This document shows positions 39,475-47,066 of a stretch of DNA of 64,000 bases, piece by piece. The notes beneath the pieces are model-generated. The model saw only the letters and a program-made list of their open reading frames with translations, was not told where the DNA came from and searched no databases. Position 1 is the stretch's first letter, and each line of letters begins with the position of its first letter. The DNA is from Jiella avicenniae (GTDB lineage: Bacteria; Pseudomonadota; Alphaproteobacteria; Rhizobiales; Rhizobiaceae): NCBI RefSeq assembly GCF_021390325.1, contig NZ_JAJUWU010000001.1, forward strand, positions 1-64,000. Reading direction: 5' to 3'. The translations under genes and the position numbers were made by a program.

Positions 39475-39500
39475 CGGTCGCCGTAGTTCACACGACGTTC

Positions 39501-39761
39501 TCAGTCGAAGTCCCTGAGGCCGTAGCCCGACGGCACCGCCTGGACGATCATCCTCATGCGACGGCAGCCGCATTCGCGGCAGAAGATGGCTGGCCGGCTC
39601 GGCGTCCAGTCGATGTAGATCTGGTCGGCGCCGTAGATCTCGATCGCACGATCGAGCGTCAGTCCGAGTTCGCGGCCGCACTTGGAGCCGGTGCAGAAGA
39701 AGGCCAGCGACATGCGGTGATCGCGAAGATCACCCAGCGTCTCGATGACGGTGCGCGTCAT
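39501..39761 (-). CDS. small phage protein with paired cysteines
   Basis: 86 residues, family not recognised. Cysteines in FFCTGSKCGR and IFCRECGCRR could bind one zinc. The central DRAIEIYG segment followed by YIDWTP is well formed and coding bias is good. ATG 39761 overlaps the stop of the gene upstream as ATGA. It is last in the integrase operon, beside the attachment site, so a role in excision is conceivable. Confidence 0.65.
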   Translation of the reverse strand: MTRTVIETLGDLRDHRMSLAFFCTGSKCGRELGLTLDRAIEIYGADQIYIDWTPSRPAIFCRECGCRRMRMIVQAVPSGYGLRDFD

Positions 39762-39928
39762 GCCCACTCAGGATCGAGGGCGCGAAAGGCCTCGACGACG
39801 TCGGCAAAGCCGTGAGTCAAAAGAACTTCTTCAAGGATCGCCACGGCTTCGGACAGCTTCGCTTCGCGCGGCGTCGCATCCTTGAGTTGGCGCAGCGCTT
39901 CGATCGCCTCGGATCGTTTCATGGTCAT
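39758..39928 (-). CDS. small phage protein, 56 residues
   Basis: Acidic, helical-looking (KRSEAIEALRQLKDATPREA, then AVAILEEVLLTHGFADVVEAF). No family recognised. Its ATG shares a base with the integrase stop (TGATG) and its stop overlaps the next gene as ATGA, which supports translation. It could be an excisionase or an accessory factor, but no helix-turn-helix is obvious. Confidence 0.6.
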   Translation of the reverse strand: MTMKRSEAIEALRQLKDATPREAKLSEAVAILEEVLLTHGFADVVEAFRALDPEWA

Positions 39929-41136
39929 CACAACGCCTCGTCTTCTTTGCCGGCCTGGTCCCAGCGGGCGACCATCTTGCCGATGGCGCTATCGGACATT
40001 TCCGGGTGGATCGCCAGATAATGCTTCATGATCGAATGCACGGTCTCGAAACTGTGACCGGTCACCGAGGCGATCTCGTAGGGCTCGGCGCGGCCGAGGG
40101 CCATCCAGGTGACGGCCGTGTCGCGCAGGTCCTGGTCGCGCAGGTCGGCGACGGACGGCAGCACCTTGGCGGCGCTCGCGCGGACCTCGGCGAAGACGTG
40201 GCGATACCAGTCCGGCTTGAACGGCTTCCAGGTCGCCTCGTCGAGGATGACGTGCGGGTCGACGATGCCCTTCGCCCGCCGGCGGGCGCTGGCGGCCGTG
40301 AGGCGGCGCTCCAGCTCGGGGGCGTCGAGGACCGAGACGATGGCGCCGGTCTTCTGCTGGCGGAAGACGCGGCGGCCGGACATGAGGGCGGAGCGGTGGA
40401 CGACGAGGGCGAGGCGATCGTTCTGGCGCTGGCCCGTCCAAAGGCCGAGGGTGACGGCGTCGCCGATCTCGGGCCGGCCCATGGCGTCGGCCGCCGCCAC
40501 CAGCGCCTCGATCTCGGCGCGCTCGGCAAAGCGCACGCGCGGCGCCGGCGTCTGCATGCCGAGGCGCATGGCGGGGTTGGTGGCGAGCTTCACCTTGCCG
40601 CGCCTGCGGCCCCAGGAGATCGCCGCGGACAGGGTGCGGATCACGCCGTTGGCCGTGTGCAGGCCGCGGGTCTCCCACAGATCTTCGTACAGGCCGAACA
40701 GGATCTGTTCGGACAGGGCCTCGACCGCGGCGTTGTAAAGGTCCTGGTCGTGATCCTCGACGACGCGCATCTTCTGGCGGTAGTCGCGGCGGGTGTTGGC
40801 CGAATAGACCTTCTCGACGCGCTTGCCTCTCGCCTCGCCGGCGCCCCATCGGGGCGAGCGCTGCCAGTCGCGGAAGAGATCGGCGAGGCTGTAGGGCATC
40901 GGACCGCGCATCTGGCGCTCGCCGGGCTTTGCCGCGGCCGCGGCACCGCCCCGCACCGCGGCGATCTCGGCGGCCTTGGCGAGCGCCCAGTCCAGCGCCT
41001 CGCCGGCGCTCATCCAGGCGCCGTCGGCGCGCTTGAGATCGGCGGCCTTGTAACCCAGCTTGCGGATCGGCTCGCCGGGGGTGAAGCGCGGCCTGCCGCC
41101 GCGCCACGAGACGTTGGGGATCTTCGGATCTGCCAT
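39928..41136 (-). CDS. int: prophage tyrosine recombinase (integrase)
   Basis: 402 residues. The catalytic domain starts near 200. Candidate catalytic residues are R237 (TGQRQND), K262 (QQKTG), R338 (QDLRDT), H361 (GHSFETV) and nucleophile Y373 (KHYLA). The usual histidine of HxLR is a glutamine (Q335), a known variation. A SAM-like core-binding domain covers about 80-180. It points toward the tRNA-Lys attachment site, the normal arrangement for such phages. Confidence 0.93.
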   Translation of the reverse strand: MADPKIPNVSWRGGRPRFTPGEPIRKLGYKAADLKRADGAWMSAGEALDWALAKAAEIAAVRGGAAAAAKPGERQMRGPMPYSLADLFRDWQRSPRWGAGEARGKRVEKVYSANTRRDYRQKMRVVEDHDQDLYNAAVEALSEQILFGLYEDLWETRGLHTANGVIRTLSAAISWGRRRGKVKLATNPAMRLGMQTPAPRVRFAERAEIEALVAAADAMGRPEIGDAVTLGLWTGQRQNDRLALVVHRSALMSGRRVFRQQKTGAIVSVLDAPELERRLTAASARRRAKGIVDPHVILDEATWKPFKPDWYRHVFAEVRASAAKVLPSVADLRDQDLRDTAVTWMALGRAEPYEIASVTGHSFETVHSIMKHYLAIHPEMSDSAIGKMVARWDQAGKEDEAL

Positions 41137-41200
41137 GGTCCTGCCTTCTCTGCCTGCCGTCAGCGTCGCCTAGACAGGCGGTTTCGGCAAGTCGGGCTGC

Positions 41201-41605
41201 TCACTCGGCCGCTTCGAGAGCGCCGCCCTCGATCGGCCTGGGATGCTCCAGCGCCTCACAGAGCTTGGCGGCGACGGTGACGACATGGGCGCGGTGAACC
41301 GGCGGCAGCCCGCCGATGCGGTGGGCGATCTGGATGACGGGAACCGGCAGGACGACGAAAGTGGTGGCCTGCGCAGCTCCCGCCTCCGGCAGAAGGTCGG
41401 TCGGCTGACATTTCAGGGCGGCGGCCAGCTCGACCAGGCGGCAGGCGCTGATGCGGTTGAGGCCCTTTTCGTATTTCTGCACCTGCTGGAAGGTGATGCC
41501 GAGTGCTTCGGCCAGCGTCTCCTGGCTGATGCCGACACCGATGCGGCGGGCGCGGATCTTGGCGGCGATTGCGGCGGTCGTGTCGTTGGTGGACTTGGCG
41601 TTCAT
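41201..41605 (-). CDS. XRE-family helix-turn-helix regulator
   Basis: 134 residues. The helix-turn-helix (IRARRIGVGISQETLAEALG, then ITFQQVQKYEKGLNRISA) is typical of XRE proteins found in Rhizobiales phages and chromosomes. The C-terminal half is without known domain. It lies in the leftward early operon between small genes and the integrase; control of integrase is possible. GAGGA stands about 9 nt before the ATG at 41605. Confidence 0.85.
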   Translation of the reverse strand: MNAKSTNDTTAAIAAKIRARRIGVGISQETLAEALGITFQQVQKYEKGLNRISACRLVELAAALKCQPTDLLPEAGAAQATTFVVLPVPVIQIAHRIGGLPPVHRAHVVTVAAKLCEALEHPRPIEGGALEAAE

Positions 41606-41811
41606 GACTGATGGTCCTCGGTTGCGTTGATGGCGGTGCCGGGCCAGCCGGGGTTGAAGGCGGTTTCTTCGCGGACGTTGAGGGCGCTCGCGATGATCGC
41701 TGCCCAATCATGCGAGACGGCAAAGCAGATGCCGACGGGCGGGGCCTCGCCGACCTGCATGGTGACGGCCGGGGCCTTGTCCGGCTTGGTGGCTTCGAAG
41801 CGACGGCTCAT
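41602..41811 (-). CDS. small phage protein, 69 residues
   Basis: No family recognised. A short acidic and hydrophobic protein (MQVGEAPPVGICFAVSHDWAA). Its start overlaps the 46-residue gene upstream and its stop overlaps the XRE gene, both as ATGA, which supports translation as part of the leftward operon. Confidence 0.6.
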   Translation of the reverse strand: MSRRFEATKPDKAPAVTMQVGEAPPVGICFAVSHDWAAIIASALNVREETAFNPGWPGTAINATEDHQS

Positions 41812-41948
41812 TGCGAGATCCCCCGATAGGAGACGAAGGTTTCCTGGTGGATGCGGGCGAGCCGCGCGTCCTCGGCGCGGCCCGCCATGACGGCGGCGAC
41901 GAGGACGACGACGGCCGCCGGCAGGGCGACGAGGCAGGCGGTGCGCAT
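41808..41948 (-). CDS. small membrane protein, 46 residues
   Basis: One hydrophobic helix (LVALPAAVVVLVAAVMAG, about 6-23) followed by a charged tail. It is joined by ATGA overlap to the gene downstream and by one shared base to the gene upstream. Single-helix phage proteins can act in exclusion or lysis control; no specific role can be assigned. Confidence 0.55.
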   Translation of the reverse strand: MRTACLVALPAAVVVLVAAVMAGRAEDARLARIHQETFVSYRGISQ

Positions 41949-42280
41949 CAGCCCCGCCCCCCGTAGCGCGCGGCAAGGGCGGCGCGTTGTTGGGCGACGA
42001 TCGACAGGGGCCGGATCTCGGCCGTGCCGGCGTCAGCGTCGTCGTCTTTCGGTCCTTCGCCGCTGGCGACCAGCATCCAGCGGCGGATGGCGGCGCGGCT
42101 CCAGAACCAGCCGAAGGGCCGGAGCCGGCGGGGGAAGCCGTATTTGCGGCTCCACTCGGCGGCGTCGCGCCGCACCAGGGCCTCGTCGATGCCGAGGGTT
42201 TCGGCGATCTCGGCCGCGTCGACGACGTCGGCCGAGAAGTGGTTGGCGGGGGCCAGCCCGCGTTCGAGGGCGGCGGTCAT
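41948..42280 (-). CDS. phage protein with winged-helix-like segment
   Basis: 110 residues. The middle (DAAEIAETLGIDEALVRRD then WSRKYGFPRRLRPFGWFWSR) looks like a helix-turn-helix used by AlpA/excisionase-type proteins. That fits a gene in the leftward early operon with the integrase. ATG 42280 overlaps the upstream gene end. Confidence 0.55.
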   Translation of the reverse strand: MTAALERGLAPANHFSADVVDAAEIAETLGIDEALVRRDAAEWSRKYGFPRRLRPFGWFWSRAAIRRWMLVASGEGPKDDDADAGTAEIRPLSIVAQQRAALAARYGGRG

Positions 42281-42669
42281 GCGGTGCCTCCCTCGGTCGC
42301 GCGGATGGTTTCGGCCGCGATCGCGGAGCGACCGTCGCCGCTGCCGAGATCCATCTCCGCGACATCGCCGATCGCCTGAAACATGATCTCCGAAAAGCGC
42401 GGATCGACCGTATCGACGATCGAGCGCAACATCGAACCGATGGTCGTTCCGAAGGCCTCGGCCGCCGGCGCGTTGACCATCCCGTCGTTGCGCAGGCGGC
42501 AGAGCTCTATGGTGGCGACGAAGCCGATCTCCGAAAGTCGCTTCTGCAAGGCAATGTAAGGCAAAGCCTCGGGCTGGGCCTTGGATCGAGCCTCGGCAAA
42601 GGCCGTATCGGCAGACCTGCGGATCTGCCGCTCCACCGCCTCAAGGTCAAAATGGACGGGCGCGGTCAT
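42277..42669 (-). CDS. phage protein of unknown function, 130 residues
   Basis: No family recognised. Largely helical and acidic (DLEAVERQIRRSADTAFAEA at the start). ATG 42669 overlaps the upstream gene stop as ATGA. Confidence 0.6.
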   Translation of the reverse strand: MTAPVHFDLEAVERQIRRSADTAFAEARSKAQPEALPYIALQKRLSEIGFVATIELCRLRNDGMVNAPAAEAFGTTIGSMLRSIVDTVDPRFSEIMFQAIGDVAEMDLGSGDGRSAIAAETIRATEGGTA

Positions 42670-42959
42670 CGGCCGCCCCCGGTCTTCTTGCGCCGGTCCT
42701 GCTGCCAGCCGGCGATCTTTCGGCCGAGGTCGGTGGCGACGAGGCGCGGGTGGCCGGGGGTGGTCCTGATCTCGGCGGCGCCGGCGGTGCGCAAGGCGAG
42801 GCCGGTGCCGAGGCTGATCGCCGGCTGGCCCGGCGCCGTGAAGCCGCGCCGCGACCGCGTGTAGGTGGCGGCGCAGAGCCGCCCGAGCGCGTCGCGCTGC
42901 GCCCGGCTCAGGAGATTCGTGGGCGCGGCCGTGCCGCACGCCACATCGCGATTGTCCAT
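42666..42959 (-). CDS. phage protein of unknown function, first of the leftward operon
   Basis: 97 residues from the ATG at 42959, which has GGAG about 6 nt upstream. The frame opens earlier (43007), but that start would lie inside the operator. C-terminal basic tail. It is the first gene after the leftward operator-promoter, a place often held by antirepressor or recombination-control genes. Confidence 0.6.
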   Translation of the reverse strand: MDNRDVACGTAAPTNLLSRAQRDALGRLCAATYTRSRRGFTAPGQPAISLGTGLALRTAGAAEIRTTPGHPRLVATDLGRKIAGWQQDRRKKTGGGR

Positions 42960-42997
42960 GATGGTCTCCGCTTCGGCAGGATTGCCGAGGAGGAGAA

Positions 42998-43023
42998 AGT
43001 TGCGCAACTTGCAACTTTTGTCA
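42998..43023 (-). promoter_or_regulatory. leftward early promoter and operator
   Basis: On the minus strand: TTGAC (43023-43019), 4 nt, then the 17-bp operator GTTGCAAGTTGCGCAAC (43014-42998). The identical arrangement faces the other way at 43476-43501. The -10 region is weak. Confidence 0.75.
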
Positions 43024-43085
43024 ACGACGCCGAGTGCGTCAGGTTGGTTTGCCTGACGTAGCAGGTCGCTATCGCGTCAGTTGAG

Positions 43086-43424
43086 TTAAGCCCGCTTCCG
43101 AGGGAACGCCGCTTCCAGCGTCCGCTTCATGCGTTCGATCTCGTCGCGGCTGCGATCGGCGAAAAACTTCGCCATCCAGTCGTCGTCAGGGTGGCGAAAA
43201 AGAGCGTCGCGATCGCAGTTGAAAAGCGCAGCCAGCCGGTTTTGATAGTCTTCGCTGGGAGTCGAGCCCTTGTACCAGCGTGAAACGACACTCTTGTCGG
43301 CATCGAGTTCGCGCGCCAGGTCCGCCTGCGTCATCCCCCGAGCCTCGGCCCAGTCCGGGATATGATGAGGGCGTCGTGGCTGCTTCATGTGATGGATGCG
43401 CACGATCTCGGTCATAGCCATCAT
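43086..43424 (-). CDS. phage repressor, XRE family
   Basis: 112 residues from ATG 43424. An XRE helix-turn-helix covers PDWAEARGMTQADLARELDA then DKSVVSRWYKGSTPSEDYQ. No C-terminal self-cleavage domain is present, so it would not be cut by RecA; another way of induction is implied. Flanking identical operators mark it as the switch repressor. Other in-frame ATGs at 43421, 43415 and 43388 are possible. Confidence 0.75.
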   Translation of the reverse strand: MMAMTEIVRIHHMKQPRRPHHIPDWAEARGMTQADLARELDADKSVVSRWYKGSTPSEDYQNRLAALFNCDRDALFRHPDDDWMAKFFADRSRDEIERMKRTLEAAFPRKRA

Positions 43425-43475
43425 GTGCGACAAATTCTCCGCCGACGTCGTTAGCGAGTTGCGCAGGGAAACGGG

Positions 43476-43501
43476 TTGACGAATGTTGCAAGTTGCGCAA
43501 C
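43476..43501 (+). promoter_or_regulatory. rightward early promoter and operator
   Basis: TTGAC (43476-43480), 4 nt, then the 17-bp operator (43485-43501), a perfect copy of the leftward one. A partial copy AGTTGCGCA lies at 43457-43465 in the repressor promoter, and a 9-bp half copy ACTTGCAAC at 44189-44197. Confidence 0.75.
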
Positions 43502-43511
43502 ATGTCGCTCC

Positions 43512-43751
43512 ATGCGAACCAAATCGTCCCCCATCGCCGAACACCGCGAGAAGCATCGGCTGACGCTCGAAGCGTTTGGTCGGCTTTTCGGCGTTCACAA
43601 AACCACGGTCAGGCGATGGGAGTTGGATCGTGCCCCCGCTGATCGTGTCATCGAGATCGAGCGTCTGACCGGCCTTTCGCGCCAGGTGCTTCGTCCGGAC
43701 ATCTTCGGGGAAGCGGCCGCGCCGGTATCGTCCGAAAGGACGGCGGCATGA
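43512..43751 (+). CDS. Cro-type DNA-binding protein
   Basis: 79 residues. A compact helix-turn-helix (EHREKHRLTLEAFGRLFGV then HKTTVRRWELDRAPADRVIEI) like Cro/YdaS proteins. It begins 11 bp after the rightward operator and is divergent from the repressor, the classic cro place. The ATG at 43512 is used. Confidence 0.8.
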   Translation: MRTKSSPIAEHREKHRLTLEAFGRLFGVHKTTVRRWELDRAPADRVIEIERLTGLSRQVLRPDIFGEAAAPVSSERTAA

Positions 43752-43810
43752 CCGGCGCCGCAGACATGTATCGCAAACTGCCGCGCGTCCCCCGGCTGGG
43801 CGAATTGACG

Positions 43811-44095
43811 CTAGCGCTCACGCGGCTCCCCGAGGCGAAGGCGGCGCGCTTCGTCGAAGAGTTTCTTGATCTTATCGAGCGCGATGGCGCGAGCGCGCCG
43901 GCGGATGGCGTTTTCAGTCTCGCCAGCGGCACCGACCATTTTCTTAAAGTCATCGAGCGCCAGTACCTCGAAGCGGGTCAGAGCCCCCTCGGAGACGGGA
44001 CCGTCGCGCGCAGCGCGGCCGAGCTGGGCATAGGCGCGGGTGAAGACGGCGTTGATCAGGCTGCCGGCCATCTCTTCGGCCGAGGTAAACTTCAT
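43811..44095 (-). CDS. phage protein in the early region, opposite strand
   Basis: 94 residues, no family recognised. GGAGGAA lies 4 nt before the ATG at 44095, and codon use is strongly GC3-biased like the host genes. The sequence is helical (MKFTSAEEMAGSLINAVF; then LDDFKKMVGAAGETENAIRR). It lies opposite to the flanking rightward genes. The opposing plus ORF (43748-44152) fits less well. Confidence 0.6.
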   Translation of the reverse strand: MKFTSAEEMAGSLINAVFTRAYAQLGRAARDGPVSEGALTRFEVLALDDFKKMVGAAGETENAIRRRARAIALDKIKKLFDEARRLRLGEPRER

Positions 44096-44291
44096 CGGTT
44101 CCTCCAGGCTGTCGCTAGCCGTTCCCGCAAGCGAGACGGGGCCGGTCGATGACTTCCCAATCCGCCGGCCCCGATCGTCTGATGATGACTTGCAACCACA
44201 TACTGTATTCACGCCTGTCTCCTTGGCGGAGTCAACCGCCGGCGTGCGCCGTCCCCCTTTCCGATCCTCAAGATAGATCGGGAAACTTACC

Positions 44292-44756
44292 ATGTCCGAC
44301 ACGAATGGTGTCGCGGACGGCACTTTTGGTGTCGCCTGCGACACGCGTGACGCCGTGAGCTTCGCGGCGCTGGAGCCGGCGGTGGCCGAGGCGGTGCGCG
44401 ACATGCGCCGGCTGCACCGGGCGCTCGACGACGGCCTGAGCGACAATCACGAATCGACGCGGGCGAAGATCGCGCGGCAGACCGGGGTTCCGGTCAGCTA
44501 TCTGAAGCGGCTGCATCAGCGGGCGTCGGAGATGCCCGACGTCTCCGGCAAATGGGCGCGGGCGCTGCGGCTGGCCTGCGAAAGGCTCGACGCCCGCACG
44601 GCGCGGCTGAAGCACCAGACGGGAAAGATCGAGCATGAGCTTTCGACGATCCGTGGCGCGCGCGCTCGCCGCCGAGGCGAAGCGCGCGGCGGCGCGGATC
44701 AAGTGGCTGTTCTGGAAAAGCCTGGAGGCGACCGAACGATGGGTCGCGAGGCATAG
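44292..44756 (+). CDS. phage protein, possible DNA-binding
   Basis: 154 residues. No family recognised; LRRLHRALDDG-type helices and the segment STRAKIARQTGVPVSYLKRL look like a helix-turn-helix. The last 40 residues are Arg/Gly-rich and overlap another frame (44635-44775) that has better codon bias, so the true C-terminus is unclear. Confidence 0.6.
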   Translation: MSDTNGVADGTFGVACDTRDAVSFAALEPAVAEAVRDMRRLHRALDDGLSDNHESTRAKIARQTGVPVSYLKRLHQRASEMPDVSGKWARALRLACERLDARTARLKHQTGKIEHELSTIRGARARRRGEARGGADQVAVLEKPGGDRTMGREA

Positions 44757-44775
44757 GCGAAAGGGGAAGCGGTGA
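44635..44775 (+). CDS. small basic protein, 46 residues, overlapping ORF
   Basis: The frame begins inside the preceding gene. Strong GC3 bias and a stop that shares one base with the next ATG (TGATG) support translation. Very basic and amphipathic (SFRRSVARALAAEAKRAA, then KWLFWKSLEATERW). Function unknown. Confidence 0.4.
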   Translation: MSFRRSVARALAAEAKRAAARIKWLFWKSLEATERWVARHRRKGKR

Positions 44776-45095
44776 TGGCAGGAATTCGCACAAAAGGCAC
44801 CGAATTCGAGGGCTTCCAAGTGCCGACGATCGGACCAATCGCGCACGAAGCACCGGCATGGTGGTCGTCCATTTTCGCCGCGCCGCCAATGCTGCTGCGC
44901 CCCAATGGCAAGCTCGTCGAAATCGAGCTGCCGCAAGGCAAGGTGATCGAGGGGCTCGACGGCGGCGCACTGATCGGCGCGTTCGGCAGAACGCTCTATG
45001 CCGGACCCGGTCACTGGATTTTCCGCCATCGGCGCTCGGGTGATCTGACGCGCGTGACGCCGGAAGACTTCGCCGCCAACTACGAGGCGGTGTGA
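44775..45095 (+). CDS. phage protein of unknown function, 106 residues
   Basis: No family recognised. The protein has a beta-rich look (LLRPNGKLVEIELPQGKVIE). The start ATG shares a base with the 46-residue ORF and its stop with the next gene. Confidence 0.6.
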   Translation: MAGIRTKGTEFEGFQVPTIGPIAHEAPAWWSSIFAAPPMLLRPNGKLVEIELPQGKVIEGLDGGALIGAFGRTLYAGPGHWIFRHRRSGDLTRVTPEDFAANYEAV

Positions 45096-45367
45096 TGGCT
45101 GAGGCGATCACCGATGTTTTCGAGATCGCGCGCTGGCCGCTGGCTTCCGGCCACGGCCACCGCGTCCTCGCCGAGCGTTGCGGCCTGTTGAAGATCGGCA
45201 CCATCGGCCCGATCGCGGACGGCGTCGCCTTCGCGGTCGAGGCCGAGTTTTCTCGGGAAACCGCCGGCACGCTGGCCGCGCGCGTCATGGCCGGCGACGA
45301 GACGGCGATGACGCATCCGCAGGCGCTGCGCATCCTCGCCGCCGCCTATCTCGACGAGGTGGGATGA
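45095..45367 (+). CDS. phage protein of unknown function, 90 residues
   Basis: No family recognised. ATG 45095 joins the gene upstream through TGATG; the stop overlaps the next start as ATGA. Composition is like a small soluble alpha/beta protein. Confidence 0.6.
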   Translation: MAEAITDVFEIARWPLASGHGHRVLAERCGLLKIGTIGPIADGVAFAVEAEFSRETAGTLAARVMAGDETAMTHPQALRILAAAYLDEVG

Positions 45368-45744
45368 TGACCGCGCTCGGCGCCGTGACGCCAGCAGACG
45401 GCCGTGAGGCGATGCGTCTAGACGGGTGTCTCGAATGCGGCGCGGGGTTTCAGCGGCGGCGCGAGCACGGGGCGTTCTGCTCGCCGCGATGCCGCGGAAC
45501 CTTCAACAACCGCCGCGCCCGGCGCGGGGCGGAACTCTACGACCTCTACATGGCGCATCGCTACGAGCGGCCGCTGGCGCGGGCGCTCGGCCTGTTCCAG
45601 GCGATCAACCGGCTGGCCTCGGTCTATCGGGCCGAGGACCTGTCGCAGCGCGACGGCCGGGCGAGCTGGCGGCGGCCGCAGGAGGTGATGGCCGAGCGGC
45701 CGTTCCTCAAGGCGATCGCCACGGCGACGCGGGCGGGCCGATGA
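45364..45744 (+). CDS. zinc-ribbon phage protein
   Basis: 126 residues. A likely zinc site is CLECG followed after 13 residues by CSPRC near residues 21-43, then RGTFNNRRARRG. This pattern is common in small regulators or nuclease accessory proteins of alphaproteobacterial phages. The rest is helical. It is in the ATGA-linked early operon. Confidence 0.65.
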   Translation: MMTALGAVTPADGREAMRLDGCLECGAGFQRRREHGAFCSPRCRGTFNNRRARRGAELYDLYMAHRYERPLARALGLFQAINRLASVYRAEDLSQRDGRASWRRPQEVMAERPFLKAIATATRAGR

Positions 45745-46085
45745 ACGCCGAACCCCTTTTCCCGGAGATTTCCATGGCCGACCGCCTGCATCTCGAACGC
45801 CTGTCGAAGCGCCTTACCGCCGAGGGTCAATTGATCGAGGCCGGCTGGATCGGCCTCCGGCTGGCGGCGATCCCGCACGACGCGCCGCCGATCCAGCTGA
45901 CGGAAATGCGCAACGCCTTCTTCGCCGGGGCGCATCACCTCTTGGCCAGCATCATGACCATCCTCGATCCGGGCGAGGAGCCGACGGCGGCGGACCTCGA
46001 ACGCCTGTCGCAGATCCGGCGCGAGCTGGACGCCTTCATCGCCGACTACGCGGCCAAGGCGATGCCGACGGACGGCAGCGCATGA
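45741..46085 (+). CDS. phage protein of unknown function, 114 residues
   Basis: Helical protein (RLHLERLSKRLTAEGQLIEAG near residues 14-34). No family recognised. ATGA overlaps on both sides. Confidence 0.65.
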   Translation: MNAEPLFPEISMADRLHLERLSKRLTAEGQLIEAGWIGLRLAAIPHDAPPIQLTEMRNAFFAGAHHLLASIMTILDPGEEPTAADLERLSQIRRELDAFIADYAAKAMPTDGSA

Positions 46086-46354
46086 CGCCGCCGCTGCGGG
46101 TGGCGGCGATCGACCGCTTCGACCCGAGCTACGGCACGCAGGCGCGCTTCGTCGACGCGCTGATCGGCGAGGTGGCGCTGACCTGGCGCGAAGCGGGGGT
46201 GAAGGGCGAGCGGCTGATCGAGGCGGACTGGACGGACGGGGTGCTGTTCCTCCTCACCGGCGCCGACGCCAGGCCGCTGACGCGCGCGGCGGTGCGGCAG
46301 TTTCTGAAGGCCAGCCAGGACGCGAAGAGAAGAGGGGGACGGAAGGCGGCATGA
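46082..46354 (+). CDS. phage protein of unknown function, 90 residues
   Basis: Small protein with FVDALIGEVALTWREAGV and a basic tail. No family recognised. ATGA overlaps on both sides. Confidence 0.65.
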   Translation: MTPPLRVAAIDRFDPSYGTQARFVDALIGEVALTWREAGVKGERLIEADWTDGVLFLLTGADARPLTRAAVRQFLKASQDAKRRGGRKAA

Positions 46355-46635
46355 CGACGAGCATCATCACCCAGCAGCTCGACGAGGCGCGGGACGATCC
46401 CAGGGCACGGGCGCGGCTGATCGCGTCCATGCCGTGGTGGTCGCTGATGGGCAACGAAACGCGGCAGTGGATCGGCGCGCACGGGACCATGGCCGAGCGC
46501 CAGTATCTCGCGAGCGTCAATTCGCTGCTCAGTTCCACCTGGCAGGTTCGACAGGCGTCGCTCGACGTCGTCGCCGCCAGCCTGCGGCAGCTTGCGGAGC
46601 AAGCCAATCCCATCATGACGGTGACGCCGTCATGA
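46351..46635 (+). CDS. phage protein of unknown function, 94 residues
   Basis: Helical protein with the segment MPWWSLMGNETRQWIGAHG. No family recognised. ATGA overlaps on both sides. Confidence 0.65.
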   Translation: MTTSIITQQLDEARDDPRARARLIASMPWWSLMGNETRQWIGAHGTMAERQYLASVNSLLSSTWQVRQASLDVVAASLRQLAEQANPIMTVTPS

Positions 46636-47066
46636 TCCGTCGGCGCGCGCCTCACGACCGGGACCGGCTGGCCTATCTCGTCGCCGCGGGCATCGCGGCG
46701 GAACTCTGCCGCGTCGAGGTCGACGACGTGATCGCCCGCGGCACGCCCGGCACGTTCCGCCGGCGGCGGGTGCGCACGGCGCGGGCGCTCGCCCTCTATC
46801 TCGCCCATACCGGCGCAAATCTTTCGATCGCCCGCGTGTCACGGGCGAGCGGGCGAACGAAACAGCGGGTGTCGTTTCTTTGCCACCTCATCGAGGACCG
46901 GCGCGACGAGCCGGCCTTCGAGGTGCTGGTCTCGCGGGCCGAGGGCTGGTTCCTGCTGCGCTTCGGCGCCGCGCCGATCGCGATGGTGGCGGCGATCGCC
47001 GGCGCCAGCCGCGACGCGGCGCTGGCGCGCTCGGCAGCCGTGTATCTGGCGGAAAGGGCGGCGTGA
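46632..47066 (+). CDS. phage protein with DnaA-domain-IV-like helix-turn-helix
   Basis: 144 residues. The segment RRVRTARALALYLAHTGANL followed by SIARVSRASGRTKQRVSFL resembles the DNA-binding domain IV of DnaA (RQIAMYLARELT-like helix, then a helix-turn-helix). Small proteins of this type are frequent in alphaproteobacterial phages and chromosomes and may bind DnaA boxes. It precedes the primase genes, which fits a replication or regulatory role. Confidence 0.65.
   Translation: MIRRRAPHDRDRLAYLVAAGIAAELCRVEVDDVIARGTPGTFRRRRVRTARALALYLAHTGANLSIARVSRASGRTKQRVSFLCHLIEDRRDEPAFEVLVSRAEGWFLLRFGAAPIAMVAAIAGASRDAALARSAAVYLAERAA

Noticed and set aside
43036-43057. Terminator after the phage repressor gene
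   Set aside because: CGTCAGG/CCTGACG forms a 7-bp hairpin, but no T-run follows and it lies next to the leftward promoter; its role is unclear.
43748-44152. Plus-strand 134-codon frame after the Cro-type gene
   Set aside because: It starts with an ATGA overlap, so it was tempting, but most of it is antisense to a minus-strand gene with a better ribosome-binding site and codon bias.
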